The position numbers and the translations under genes are program-made. From contig JBBQSN010000029.1 in the NCBI GenBank assembly GCA_038213835.1, positions 1 through 25,134 of the forward strand: a DNA stretch of 25,134 nucleotides, read 5' to 3'. Numbering within the stretch: position 1 is the stretch's first letter; every line of letters begins with the position of its first letter. This stretch comes from JBBQSN01 sp038213835. Its GTDB lineage: Bacteria > Actinomycetota > Actinomycetes > Actinomycetales > CAWJMD01. Shown here piece after piece: positions 7,451 to 18,602 of this stretch. The notes under the pieces are model-generated. The model had not been told where the DNA came from, did not search any database, and was given only the letters and a program-made list of their open reading frames with translations.

Positions 7451-8836
7451 ATGATCGACAGCGTGACGACGACGTCCCCACGGACCCCGACCGACCTCGA
7501 CCTGGTCGTCCGCGCGCGCCGCGCGATCGTCGGCGGGGCGCAGGTCTCGTGCGCGGTGGCCGTCCGGGACGGACGGATCGTCGGGATCGATGCCGTCGAC
7601 GCCCCTCTGGACTCGCGCGAGGACGTCACCCTCGCCGACGACGAGGTGCTGCTGCCCGGGATGGTCGACACCCACGTGCACGTCAACGAGCCTGGTCGCA
7701 CCGAGTGGGAGGGCTTCGCCTCCGCCACCCGGGCGGCAGCGGCCGGCGGCGTCACCACCCTCATCGACATGCCGCTCAACTGCGTCCCGCCGACCACGAC
7801 CCTTGCGGCGCTGCGGGCCAAGCAGGACGCCGCCCGGGACCGGATCACGGTCGACGTCGGGTTCTGGGGCGGCGCCGTGCCCGACAACCTGGCGGACCTG
7901 GCCGCGCTGCACGAGGCGGGGGTGTTCGGCGTCAAGTGCTTCCTGATCGACTCGGGGGTCGAGGAGTTCGAGCCCCTGGACGCGGTCCGGTTCGCTGCAG
8001 CGATGGACGAGGTGGCCAGGCTCGGAGCGCTGATGCTGGTCCACGCCGAGGACGCGGCGCACGTCGACGAGGCCAGGGCGGCGGGTTCCTCGTACTCCGG
8101 GTTCCTGGCTTCCCGGCCGCCGGCGGTCGAGCTGGCGGCGATCGAGCGGGTCCTGGCCGAGGCGGCTCGCACCGGGGCACGCACCCACCTGCTGCACCTG
8201 AGCAGTGCCGAGGCCCTGCCCGACCTGCGGGCCGCCCGGGAGGCAGGCGTCGACCTCAGTGTCGAGACGTGCCCGCACTACCTGGTGCTGGCTGCCGCCG
8301 ACGTCCCGGACGGCGGCACCGAGTTCAAGTGCTGCCCGCCGATCCGCGGGGCGGACAACCGCGACGCGCTGTGGCGGGGTCTGCACGACGGTGACATCGA
8401 CCTCGTCGTGTCCGACCACTCGCCGAGCACCCCGGACCTGAAGCTGGCACCGGGGGGCCAGGGACGCGGTGACTTCGGGCTGGCCTGGGGCGGCATCGCC
8501 TCGCTCCAGATCGCCCTGCCGGCGGTGTGGACAGCGGCGCGGGCGCGCGGCCACCACCTGGCGGACGTCGTCCGGTGGATGGCCGTGGCACCGGCCGACC
8601 GGGTCGGGCTCGGTCACAAGGGCCGGATCGGGGTCGGTGCCGACGCCGACCTGGTCGCCCTGGCGCCCGACGAGGAGTTCGACGTCGACGTGACCCGACT
8701 GGCGCACCGCCACCCCGTCTCCGCCTACGCCGGCCGCCGGCTGACCGGCGTCGTGCGCCGGACGTGGCTGCGGGGCGAGCGGGTCGACGATCACGGACCG
8801 CCCCGCGGGCGGTTCCTGGAGAGAGGACGGCGATGA
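7451..8836 (+). CDS. allB: Allantoinase
   Basis: The enzyme opens the hydantoin ring of allantoin to give allantoate. At 461 residues it is an amidohydrolase-superfamily member with a full binuclear metal site: H75 and H77 (in VDTHVHVNEPGR), the lysine expected to be carboxylated, K162 (GVKCFL), H198 (LVHAED), H249 (LLHLSS) and D322 (VVSDHSP). The VNEPGRTEWEGF motif separates it from dihydroorotases. ATG 7451 is preceded by GGGG at 7439-7442; GTG 7463 is possible but lacks a binding site. The end overlaps allE by ATGA (8833-8836). It does not act on allantoate, for which no enzyme is present in the window. Confidence 0.93.
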   Translation: MIDSVTTTSPRTPTDLDLVVRARRAIVGGAQVSCAVAVRDGRIVGIDAVDAPLDSREDVTLADDEVLLPGMVDTHVHVNEPGRTEWEGFASATRAAAAGGVTTLIDMPLNCVPPTTTLAALRAKQDAARDRITVDVGFWGGAVPDNLADLAALHEAGVFGVKCFLIDSGVEEFEPLDAVRFAAAMDEVARLGALMLVHAEDAAHVDEARAAGSSYSGFLASRPPAVELAAIERVLAEAARTGARTHLLHLSSAEALPDLRAAREAGVDLSVETCPHYLVLAAADVPDGGTEFKCCPPIRGADNRDALWRGLHDGDIDLVVSDHSPSTPDLKLAPGGQGRGDFGLAWGGIASLQIALPAVWTAARARGHHLADVVRWMAVAPADRVGLGHKGRIGVGADADLVALAPDEEFDVDVTRLAHRHPVSAYAGRRLTGVVRRTWLRGERVDDHGPPRGRFLERGRR

Positions 8837-9660
8837 CCAGCTACTACACCCCCCGAGGTGGCCTGCCGCCACGTTCGCGGCTGACGACCGACCGGGCCCG
8901 GTTCAACGAGGCCTACGTGGTGATCCCCAGGGGGTCGCTGACCGACATCGTCGCCAGCTCGCTGCCCCACTGGGAACAGACCCGGCTGTGGGTGCTGGCG
9001 CGCCCGCTGTCGGGCTTCGCGGAGACCTTCAGCCAGTACCTCATGGAGGTCGGCCCGGGCGGTGGCAGCACGCGACCCGAGCCCGACGGCGCCGCCGAGG
9101 CGGTCCTGTTCCTGCTCGACGGCGAGCTGGAGCTCACGGTCGAGGGGGAGTCCCACGCCGTCGCGCCCGGTGGGTACGCATGGCTCCCGCCCGGCTGCTC
9201 CTGGAGCGTCCGCAACACCGGTTCGGAGCCTGCGAGGTTCCACTGGTTCCGCAAGGCCTACGAGTCAGTGAGCGGCGTCGAGGTGCCGGCGGCGTTCGTC
9301 ACCAACGAGAACGACGTCGAGCCGCTGCCGATGCCGGGCACCGACGGCACCTGGACGACGACCCGGTTCGTGGACATGGACGACGTGGGCTACGACATGC
9401 ACGTCAACATCGTGAACTTCGAGCCGGGCGGCGCGATCTCGTTCCCCGAGACCCACGTGATGGAGCACGGGATCTACGTGCTCGAGGGCAAGGGGGTCTA
9501 CCTGCTCAACGAGGACTGGGTGGAGGTCGAGGCCGGCGACTTCCTGTGGCTGCGGGCGTTCTGCCCGCAGGCCTGCTACGCCGGCGGACCTGGTCGGTTC
9601 CGCTACCTGCTCTACAAGGACGTCCACCGGCACATGCGGCTCGGCAGTCCCTTCCACTGA
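8833..9660 (+). CDS. allE: (S)-ureidoglycine aminohydrolase, bicupin
   Basis: It converts S-ureidoglycine to S-ureidoglycolate and ammonia. The 275-residue protein has two cupin domains, about 50-140 and 180-265. The C-terminal cupin holds a complete metal site, E206, H208, H212 (in FPETHVMEH) and Q246 (in CPQACY); the spacing equals what I recall for the Arabidopsis Mn enzyme (235/237/241/275). The N-terminal cupin lacks such a set, as is usual. The ATG overlaps the allB stop (ATGA), implying tight coupling. Its substrate comes from allantoate amidohydrolase, which is missing here and must be encoded elsewhere. This is the last gene of block A; 145 nt separate it from xdhA. Confidence 0.92.
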   Translation: MTSYYTPRGGLPPRSRLTTDRARFNEAYVVIPRGSLTDIVASSLPHWEQTRLWVLARPLSGFAETFSQYLMEVGPGGGSTRPEPDGAAEAVLFLLDGELELTVEGESHAVAPGGYAWLPPGCSWSVRNTGSEPARFHWFRKAYESVSGVEVPAAFVTNENDVEPLPMPGTDGTWTTTRFVDMDDVGYDMHVNIVNFEPGGAISFPETHVMEHGIYVLEGKGVYLLNEDWVEVEAGDFLWLRAFCPQACYAGGPGRFRYLLYKDVHRHMRLGSPFH

Positions 9661-9691
9661 ACGTTCGCCGACCCCGGCACGCGGTCGCCTA

Positions 9692-9710
9692 TTGGAAGAA
9701 CTTTTCCGAA
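9692..9710. promoter_or_regulatory. Candidate IclR/AllR-type operator upstream of xdhA
   Basis: An AT-rich island in a GC-rich context reads TTGGAAGAACTTTTCCGAA. It has GGAA and TTCC half-sites in inverted orientation, six bases apart. AllR-type sites of the IclR family are, from memory, TTGGAA...TTCCAA-like. On the minus strand the GAACTT/TTTCCG core recurs, with a one-base length difference, at the iclR start (15948-15960). It lies 28 bp upstream of a TAGGCT box. Which protein binds it is an inference. Confidence 0.5.
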
Positions 9711-9737
9711 TCTCCTGCCCCGTGTGGTCCGGCCGAC

Positions 9738-9743
9738 TAGGCT
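9738..9743 (+). promoter_or_regulatory. Likely -10 box (TAGGCT) of the xdhA-xdhB-xdhC-guaD operon
   Basis: TAGGCT fits TANNNT and is identical to the -10 box of the 18603 gene. The predicted transcript start near 9750 leaves a 56-nt leader before the xdhA ATG at 9806. No good -35 hexamer is seen. An operator-like sequence lies just upstream. Confidence 0.5.
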
Positions 9744-9805
9744 CATGCTGTTCCCGAGGTCCTGCCGGGGGTCATCTGCGGCGGGGAGAGGCAGGCGGTC
9801 CTGCG

Positions 9806-11322
9806 ATGAGCACTCCCCAGGTGAAGGTCAACGGCACGAACAGCCCGCTCGGTGGGGCTTCGCCGCACACCACGGCCCTGGACTGGCTCCGGGACCTCGG
9901 ATGGACCGGGGCCAAGGAGGGCTGCGCCGAGGGCGAGTGCGGTGCCTGCGCGATCATGGTCGCGCGGCCCGACACGACCGGGGCCGAGACGACCGAGTGG
10001 GTGGCGATCAACGCGTGCCTGGTCCCCGCCGCCGGACTGGACGGTCAGGAGGTGCTGACCGCCGAGGGCCTGGGCACCCCCACGTCGCTGCACCCGGTGC
10101 AGCACGAGATGGCCGTCCGCGGCGGGTCCCAGTGCGGCTACTGCACGCCGGGCTTCATCTGCAGCATGGCTGCTGAGTACTACCGGCCCGGGCGGGTCCG
10201 GACGGGCGGGCCGGACGGGTCCGAGGAGGACGGCACCGGCGCCCACGTCGACGACCCCGACCAGCCGGGCGCCGAGGCCGACGCCGAGCACGGTCCCAAC
10301 GGTTTCGACCTGCACGCGATGAGCGGCAACCTGTGCCGTTGCACGGGCTACCGCCCGATCAGGGACGCAGCTTTCGCACTCGGTGAGCCGGCCGCCGACG
10401 ACGCGCTCGCGCACCGCCGCGCCGGGGCCCCGCCCGGACCGGTCGCGACGCGGATCGTGTCGGACGCAGGGGAGTTCGTGCGACCGGCAGACCTGGCCGA
10501 GGCCCTGCAGATCCTCGCTGAGCGCCCCGAGGCGGTGCCCCTCGCCGGGTGCACCGACTGGGGGGTGGAGGTCAACCTCCGGGGCACCCGAGCGCCGCTG
10601 GTGGTCGCGATCGACCGGCTCCCCGAGCTGCGCGGCCTCAGCGTCGGGCCCGACGAGGTCCGGATCGGTGCCGCGCTCTCGCTGACAGAGGTCGAACGCC
10701 GCCTGGACGGCGCGGTACCCCTGCTGGCCGAGATGTTCCCGCAGTTCGGCTCACGGCTCATCCGCAACGGTGCAACGCTCGGCGGCAACCTCGGCACCGG
10801 CTCGCCCGTCGGTGACGCCCCCCCGGCTCTGCTGGCGCTGCAGGCCCAGCTGGTCCTGTCGAGCCTGGACGGCGACCGCGTGGTGGCGCTGGAGGAGTAC
10901 TTCACCGGGTACCGGCAGAGCGTGCGCGCGGCCGGGGAGCTCATCACGCAGATCCGGCTGCCCAGGCCGCTGGCCACCCTGACCGCGTTCCACAAGATCG
11001 CCAAGCGACGCTTCGACGACATCTCCAGCGTCGCCGTGGCTTTCGCCCTCGACGTCACCGATGGTGAGGTGAGCCGCGCGTGCATCGGACTCGGCGGCGT
11101 CGCCGCCACACCCGTCCGCGCACGGCAGACCGAGGCCGCACTGGTCGGCCGGCCGTGGTCGGCCACGACGGTCCAGGCCGCTGCTGAGGTGATGGCGGGC
11201 GAGGGCACGCCGCTCGACGACCACCGGGCCAGCGCCGCGTACCGCCGGGCGATGCTCGGTCAGGCGCTCCTGAAGCTGCATGCCCAGCACCCGTCGATCC
11301 CGAGCGCGAGCGGGGCGCCGGC

Positions 11323-11326
<4 letters not shown>
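9806..11326 (+). CDS. xdhA: Xanthine dehydrogenase small subunit (2Fe-2S and FAD)
   Basis: This subunit carries electrons from the molybdenum site through two iron-sulfur clusters to FAD and NAD+. It has 506 residues. The plant-type 2Fe-2S domain has C40, C45, C48 and C71. The second cluster domain has CGYC (C110, C113) and CRC (C177, C179). The FAD-binding domain runs from about 225 to 400, with PLAGCTDWGVEVN and NGATLGGNLGTGSPVGDAPP, and is followed by a CO-dehydrogenase flavoprotein C-terminal domain. Between C113 and C177 are 63 residues instead of the usual 31-33; an acidic Gly/Asp/Glu-rich stretch at about 131-162 accounts for the excess. ATG 9806 has AGGCGG upstream. The stop overlaps xdhB (ATGA). 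Fused FeS and FAD domains are the XdhA arrangement. Confidence 0.93.
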
Positions 11327-13782
<2,456 letters not shown>

Positions 13783-13791
13783 GGGCTGCGG

Positions 13792-14631
13792 ATGCAGTGG
13801 CTGGGCGCGGTGGAGCACCTGCGGTCCCGACGCGAGCCAGGGGTCCTGGTGACCCTCGCCGCGGTGCGGGGGCACTCGCCTCGGGCGGCGGGGGCGAAGA
13901 TGGTCGTCGGGCGCGACGGCACCTGGGGCTCGATCGGCGGCGGCAACCTCGAGGCGACAGCGGTGGACCGGGCCCGCGAGCTGCTGGACCGTCCGGGGTC
14001 CGGCCCGTCGACGTTCGTGGCCGACCTCTCCGACAAGGCGAGGGTCACCCACGGCGTGCAGTGCTGCGGTGGTGAGGTGACGGTGCTGCTGGAGCCGCTG
14101 GCGGTGCTCCCTGCGGTCGCGATCTTCGGGATCGGCCACGTCGGGCTGGAGCTGGCGCGGATCCTGGCCCGGCACGACCTGGACCTGCACCTGGTCGACT
14201 CGCGCTCCGGGCAGCTCACGGCCCAGGCCCTGGCCTCGCTCGGCGACGCCGAGGCCCGGGTGCACCTGCACCACGTCCCGGTGCTCCCCGAGCTGGTCCT
14301 GGCAGAGCTCCCTGCTGGGACGCACGTGCTGGTGATGACCCACGACCACGCCGAGGACGCCGCGCTGTGCGACGCCGCGCTGCGCTGCGATCACCTCGGC
14401 CCGATCGGCTTGATCGGGTCGCGGGCCAAGTGGGCTCGGTTCCGCACCAGGCTCGCCGCCGAGGGACATGACCCCTCGGCGATCTCCCGGATCACCACGC
14501 CGATCGGCCTCCCCGGGCTGCAGGGCAAGGACCCTGCCACCATCGCGCTCGCGGTCGCGTCCTCGCTCCTGCAGGCCTTCGAGAGCGAGGGCTCCCGACG
14601 ACGCCCTTCCTCGCCCGAGATCGTCCGGTGA
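13792..14631 (+). CDS. xdhC: Xanthine dehydrogenase accessory protein XdhC
   Basis: XdhC binds molybdenum cofactor, promotes its sulfuration, and inserts it into the XdhB subunit. The protein has 279 residues. Family marks are VTLAAVRGHSPRAAGAKMVV near the N-terminus, GSIGGGNLE, HGVQCCGGEV (the conserved cysteine pair), a Rossmann segment IFGIGHVG, TH-DHAED, and GLIGSRAKWARFRTRL. ATG 13792 has AGGGG at 13782-13786. The gene ends in a GTGA overlap with guaD. The cofactor sulfur normally comes from a cysteine desulfurase; none is visible, though a sulfur-transfer cassette lies at 19853-21636. Confidence 0.93.
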   Translation: MQWLGAVEHLRSRREPGVLVTLAAVRGHSPRAAGAKMVVGRDGTWGSIGGGNLEATAVDRARELLDRPGSGPSTFVADLSDKARVTHGVQCCGGEVTVLLEPLAVLPAVAIFGIGHVGLELARILARHDLDLHLVDSRSGQLTAQALASLGDAEARVHLHHVPVLPELVLAELPAGTHVLVMTHDHAEDAALCDAALRCDHLGPIGLIGSRAKWARFRTRLAAEGHDPSAISRITTPIGLPGLQGKDPATIALAVASSLLQAFESEGSRRRPSSPEIVR

Positions 14632-15935
14632 CGCTCTTCCGCGGGACCTTCCTGGACACCCCGGTCAGCCCGTTCGCCGGAGGCACCCTGCGCTCGGAGC
14701 CCGACGGCGGGATCTGCGTGCGCGACGGGGTGATCGTCGACAGGGGTGGCTTCGACTCGGTCCGGGCGCGCCGTCCTGACGACGACGTCGTGGATCTCAG
14801 CGGCGGCCTGGTGCTCCCGGGGTTCGTCGACACGCACGTGCACTTCCCGCAGGTGCGGGTGATCGGCGCACTGGGCAGGTCGCTGCTGGACTGGCTCGAG
14901 CGCAGCGCCCTTCCCGAGGAGGCGCGCCTGGTCGACGACGACTACGCCCGTGCGGTCGCCGACGAGTTCCTCGGGGGACTGTCGGCGGCCGGCACCACGA
15001 CGGCGCTCGTCTTCGGCGCCCACTTCGCCTCGGCGGTGGACATCCTCTTCGCGCAGGCTGCGCAGTGGGGGCTGCGGATCACGAGCGGGCTCGTGGTGAG
15101 CGACCGGATCCTGCGACCGGACCTGCTCACCACGGCGCAGCTCGCCCACGAGGAGGGCCGGGCGCTGGCCGAGCGGTGGCACGGGATCGGACGCCTTCGC
15201 TATGCCGTGATCCCGCGCTTCTCGCTCTCCTGCAGCGAGGCCCTGCTCGACTCCTGCGCCGCGCTGCTCGGCGAGATCGAGGGCGCCTGGTTCACCTCGC
15301 ACCTCAACGAGAACCTGGTCGAGGTCGCCACGGTGGGCCAGCTCTTCGAGGACTGCCAGGACTACGTCTCGACCTACGACCGGCACGGCCTGGTGGGCAG
15401 CCGCAGCGTCTTCGCGCACAACGTGCACGCGACGGCCGGCGAGCTCGGTGTCCTGGCCGCCAAGGGAGCCGGCGTGGCGCACTGCCCGACCAGCAACGCC
15501 GCCCTGGGCAGCGGGCTGTTCCCGCTCAGCGAGCACGTCCAGCATGGCGTGCGGGTCGCCCTCGGCTCCGATGTCGGTGCCGGCACCGGGTTCTCGTTGC
15601 TCAAGGAGGGTCTGCAGGCCTACTTCGTGCAGCAGCTGCTCGCAGGCCGGGGTCTGCCGCTGATGCCGGCGCACCTGCTCCATCTCGCGACCGCCGCCGG
15701 TGCCGAGGTGCTCGGGCTGGCTGACCAGGTCGGCGACTTCGAGGTGGGTAAGCAGTTCGACGCGCTCTGGCTGCGCCCCGCGGCGGGCTCCACGCTGGAC
15801 GTCGGGCTGCGGCAGGCGCAGGGGCCCGACCAGTCCCTTGCGAAGGCCTTCGCCCTGGGCACGCCGGCCGACGTGGCCTCGGTGTGGGTGGGCGGCCGCG
15901 TGCTCGCCGCAGCTCCGGCACCGACTGCCCGATAG
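14628..15935 (+). CDS. guaD: Guanine deaminase
   Basis: It deaminates guanine to xanthine, feeding xanthine dehydrogenase. The 435-residue amidohydrolase has VDTHVHFPQ (H70, H72), SHLNEN (H225, E228), FAHNVHAT (H264), HCPTSNAALGSGLFPL and GSDVGAGTGFSLL (D315). This set is specific to guanine deaminases rather than 8-oxoguanine or cytosine deaminases. The GTG start lies in the xdhC stop (GTGA), so it is coupled to the xdh genes. Its TAG stop forms the first three bases of the downstream iclR -10 box. Confidence 0.93.
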   Translation: MTLFRGTFLDTPVSPFAGGTLRSEPDGGICVRDGVIVDRGGFDSVRARRPDDDVVDLSGGLVLPGFVDTHVHFPQVRVIGALGRSLLDWLERSALPEEARLVDDDYARAVADEFLGGLSAAGTTTALVFGAHFASAVDILFAQAAQWGLRITSGLVVSDRILRPDLLTTAQLAHEEGRALAERWHGIGRLRYAVIPRFSLSCSEALLDSCAALLGEIEGAWFTSHLNENLVEVATVGQLFEDCQDYVSTYDRHGLVGSRSVFAHNVHATAGELGVLAAKGAGVAHCPTSNAALGSGLFPLSEHVQHGVRVALGSDVGAGTGFSLLKEGLQAYFVQQLLAGRGLPLMPAHLLHLATAAGAEVLGLADQVGDFEVGKQFDALWLRPAAGSTLDVGLRQAQGPDQSLAKAFALGTPADVASVWVGGRVLAAAPAPTAR

Positions 15936-15953
15936 ATTTCCACCATGCGGAAA
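15933..15953 (+). promoter_or_regulatory. iclR promoter with overlapping palindromic operator
   Basis: TAGATT (15933-15938) fits TANNNT and ends six bases before the iclR ATG at 15945, so the predicted +1 is the A of the ATG. TTTCC (15937-15941), seven bases, then GGAAA (15949-15953) form an inverted repeat that covers the end of the -10 box and the start codon. A protein bound there would block initiation, which suggests autorepression by the encoded IclR protein. Confidence 0.6.
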
Positions 15954-16763
15954 GAAGTTCAGGATGACGCCCTCGCCTCCGGGCCCGCCGCTGCGCGCAG
16001 CACCACCGGCGTGCAGTCCCTCGGCCGGGCCTTCGCGATCCTCGAGGTGATGGCCGATGCGGGTGGCGTCATCGGTCTCTCCGAGCTGGCCGAGCGTGCC
16101 GACCTGCCACTGGCGACGATCCACCGGCTGGTCCGCACGCTCGTCGACCTGGGCTACGTGCGGCAGGAGCCGTCCCGGCAGTACTCCCTCGGCCCGCGGT
16201 TGATCAGGTTGGCCGACACGAGCTCCAAGCGGATCGCGACCTGGGCCCGACCGGCCATGAACGGCGCCGTCGCCGAGCTCGGCGAGTCCGTCGACCTCGC
16301 GGTCCTGGACGGCGACGAGATCGTCTGCGTCGCCCAGGTGCAGCCCTCGACGAACTGCATGCGGATGTTCACCGAGGTGGGGCGGCGCACATCAGCGCAC
16401 TCCTCGGCCCTCGGCAAGGCGATCCTCTCGCCGCGCTCCGACGACGAGGTGACCGACCTGCTCAACCGCACCGGCATGGCGCGGCACACCGACTCCACGT
16501 TGGCGACGCCGCAGGAGTTCCTGGCCGAGCTGGTCGACGTGCGCGCGCGCGGCTACGCCGTCGACGAGGGTGAGCAGGAGCGCGGCGTCCGCTGCGTCGC
16601 CGTCGTCGTCCCCTCAGCCCCCCAGCCGATGGCCCTGTCGATGTCCGGTCCGCTGACCCGCGTTGACGACGGTGTGGTCGAGCGGGCCGCGACCGTGCTC
16701 CACGCCGCCGCAGCGCAGATCGCCGCCGAGCTCGTCCGCGTCAGGACCCCTCGGGACGTCTGA
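15945..16763 (+). CDS. IclR-family transcriptional regulator of purine catabolism
   Basis: The protein has 272 residues. The winged helix-turn-helix spans about 23-85 (VQSLGRAFAILEVMA, LSELAERADLPLATIHRLVRTLVDLGYV). The IclR effector domain spans about 100-260, with the typical RTSAHSSALGKAILSP, GYAVDEGEQERGVRCVAV and SMSGP segments. AllR, an IclR member, represses allantoin and glyoxylate genes in other bacteria. Its place between guaD and aceB suggests the same job here; the effector (for example allantoin, glyoxylate or urate) is not readable from sequence. No ribosome binding site precedes the ATG, in line with a leaderless message. Its 3' end faces aceB across 17 nt. Confidence 0.88.
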   Translation: MRKEVQDDALASGPAAARSTTGVQSLGRAFAILEVMADAGGVIGLSELAERADLPLATIHRLVRTLVDLGYVRQEPSRQYSLGPRLIRLADTSSKRIATWARPAMNGAVAELGESVDLAVLDGDEIVCVAQVQPSTNCMRMFTEVGRRTSAHSSALGKAILSPRSDDEVTDLLNRTGMARHTDSTLATPQEFLAELVDVRARGYAVDEGEQERGVRCVAVVVPSAPQPMALSMSGPLTRVDDGVVERAATVLHAAAAQIAAELVRVRTPRDV

Positions 16764-16780
16764 GCCCTCGGACGATCCCC

Positions 16781-18385
16781 TCAGCGGCGCTCGAGCTCCA
16801 GCACCGCCTGGTACGCCGGGAGGGTGAGGAAGTCGGTGAACTCGGCGCCCAAGGCGGTGTCGGTGAAGAGCCGGCGTGCCGTCACCCACAGCGCACGGTC
16901 GCTCTCCGGGACGTCTCGCACGAGGTCGGTGTACTCCTGCTCGACGACCTGCGCCACGGCGTCGCGCGTGATCACCTCGCCGGTGTCGAGGGTGGCGCCG
17001 CTGCGGATCCACTGCCACACCTGCGAACGCGAGATCTCGGCGGTCGCGGCGTCCTCCATCATGTTGCGGATGGCTGCCGCGCCACGACCGGCCAGCCATG
17101 CACGCAGGTACTGGATCCCGATGCTGACGTTGTCCCGGAGGCCCTGCTCGGTGCGCGTGCCCGGCGTGCGGTCGAAGGCCAGCAGGTCGACGGCCGAGAC
17201 CGAGACGTCGTCACGGCGACGATCGAGCTGGTGGGGTCGGTCGCCGAGCACCCCGCTGAAGATCTCCGCGCACAGCGGGACCAGGTCCGGGTGCGCGACC
17301 CACGATCCGTCGTACCCGGCCGCGGCCTCACGGCTCTTGTCCTCCCGCACCTTGGCGAAGGCGCGCTCGTTGACCACGGCGTCGGTTCGGCTCGGGATGA
17401 ACGCGGCCATCCCACCGATGGCGAACGCGCCACGCTTGTGGCAGGTCGCGACGAGGAGGTCGCCGTACGCCTGCATCATCGGTGCGGTCATGGTCACGGC
17501 GTTCCGGTCGGGCAGGGTGACGGCCGCACCGGCGTCGCGGAAGTTCTTGATGATGCTGAACAGGTAGTCCCAGCGGCCGGCGTTGAGCCCGGCGACGTGG
17601 TCTCGCAGGGAGTACAGGATCTCCTCCATCTCGAAGGCGGCGGTGATCGTCTCGATCAGCACCGTCGCCCTGATGGTCCCGTGCGGCAGCTCGAGCGCTG
17701 CCTGCGCGTGGGTGAACACCTCGTCCCACAGCCTGGCCTCGTGGTGCGACTCCAGCTTGGGCAGGTAGAAGTACGGCCCGGTGCCGCGGGCCAGCAGCTC
17801 TCGCGCGTTGTGGAAGAAGTAGAGGCCGAAGTCGACCAGACCTGCGACGACGGGCCGCCCGTCGACCAGGAGATGCTCCTCGTCGAGGTGCCACCCGCGC
17901 GGCCGGGCCAGGATCGCCGGGATCGCGTCCGGGTCGCGCAGTGCGTACTCCTTGCCCTGGGGCGAGGTGAACGCGATCGTGCGACGGACGGCGTCGTGCA
18001 GCGTGACCTGACCGCCGACCACGTTGGCCCAGTGCGGCGTGTTGGCGTCCTCGAGGTCGGCCAACCAGACCTGGGCGCCGGAGTTGAGGGCGTTGATGGC
18101 CATCTTGGGCTCGGTCGGGCCGGTGATCTCGACCCGACGGTCCTGCAGATCGCGCGGCGCCGTCGCCACCTGCCAGTCGCCGTCGCGGACCGAGGCCGTC
18201 TCGGCCAGGAAGTCCAGGGTGCCACCCGCCGCGAGGGCGGCGCGGCGCTCGCGGCGACCGGCCAGCAGGCCGTCGCGACGGGCACCGAACCGACGCTGCA
18301 GGTCGCTGACGAAGTCGAGGGCCTCGGGGGTCAGGATCTCCTCGGACCTGTCGACCTCGGGGCCGCGCACGGTGATGTCGGACAT
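16781..18385 (-). CDS. aceB: Malate synthase A
   Basis: It condenses glyoxylate with acetyl-CoA to malate and CoA, the outlet for glyoxylate released from ureidoglycolate. The protein has 534 residues, the A-type length. The PROSITE-type signature RDHVAGLNAGRWDYLF lies at about 261-276, and the catalytic Asp is D445 in MEDAATAEISR. TGPTEPKMAINALNSG and WLADLEDANTPHW are also typical. The ATG at 18385 is preceded on the minus strand by AGGGAG. No isocitrate lyase is adjacent, so the enzyme probably serves purine-derived glyoxylate, the glyoxylate cycle, or both. Confidence 0.95.
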   Translation of the reverse strand: MSDITVRGPEVDRSEEILTPEALDFVSDLQRRFGARRDGLLAGRRERRAALAAGGTLDFLAETASVRDGDWQVATAPRDLQDRRVEITGPTEPKMAINALNSGAQVWLADLEDANTPHWANVVGGQVTLHDAVRRTIAFTSPQGKEYALRDPDAIPAILARPRGWHLDEEHLLVDGRPVVAGLVDFGLYFFHNARELLARGTGPYFYLPKLESHHEARLWDEVFTHAQAALELPHGTIRATVLIETITAAFEMEEILYSLRDHVAGLNAGRWDYLFSIIKNFRDAGAAVTLPDRNAVTMTAPMMQAYGDLLVATCHKRGAFAIGGMAAFIPSRTDAVVNERAFAKVREDKSREAAAGYDGSWVAHPDLVPLCAEIFSGVLGDRPHQLDRRRDDVSVSAVDLLAFDRTPGTRTEQGLRDNVSIGIQYLRAWLAGRGAAAIRNMMEDAATAEISRSQVWQWIRSGATLDTGEVITRDAVAQVVEQEYTDLVRDVPESDRALWVTARRLFTDTALGAEFTDFLTLPAYQAVLELERR

Positions 18386-18424
18386 GGGTCTCCCTGGCGC
18401 GAGGTCGGGGTCGCGGGCGGTCCC

Positions 18425-18430
18425 AACCTA
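18425..18430 (-). promoter_or_regulatory. Likely aceB -10 box (TAGGTT on the minus strand)
   Basis: The minus strand reads TAGGTT here, a TANNNT box, giving a predicted start near 18418 and a leader of about 33 nt with an AGGGAG ribosome site. An imperfect inverted repeat further upstream (18445-18456 with 18464-18473, GTCGAG and GTGG arms with a 2-nt bulge) could be an operator. The divergent intergenic stretch 18386-18602 holds nothing else I can identify besides the promoter at 18591. Confidence 0.45.
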
Positions 18431-18590
18431 CCGAGACCTCCCGGGTCGAGGAGTGGTCTGGTCCCACCTCGACGTTCCGGGAGGGCGCGTGACCCGACCT
18501 GAGCCGACGCGTCCCACCCGACGTCTGGTGCGTGGTGGCGGACCGGCTCTCCCGGGTCGGGACGATCCTCGAGCGGTTCACCACGCGGTC

Positions 18591-18596
18591 TAGGCT
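18591..18596 (+). promoter_or_regulatory. -10 box TAGGCT of a predicted leaderless gene
   Basis: TAGGCT ends six bases before ATG 18603, so the predicted +1 is the first base of the start codon. No ribosome binding site precedes the gene. There is no recognisable -35. Confidence 0.6.
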
Positions 18597-18602
18597 CGGA
18601 CC

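Noticed and set aside
16741..16790. Possible bidirectional terminator between iclR and aceB
   Set aside because: Only short imperfect pairings (GGGA/TCCC, GTC/GAC, CTGAG/CTCAG) are present, with no T-run. This is too weak to annotate.
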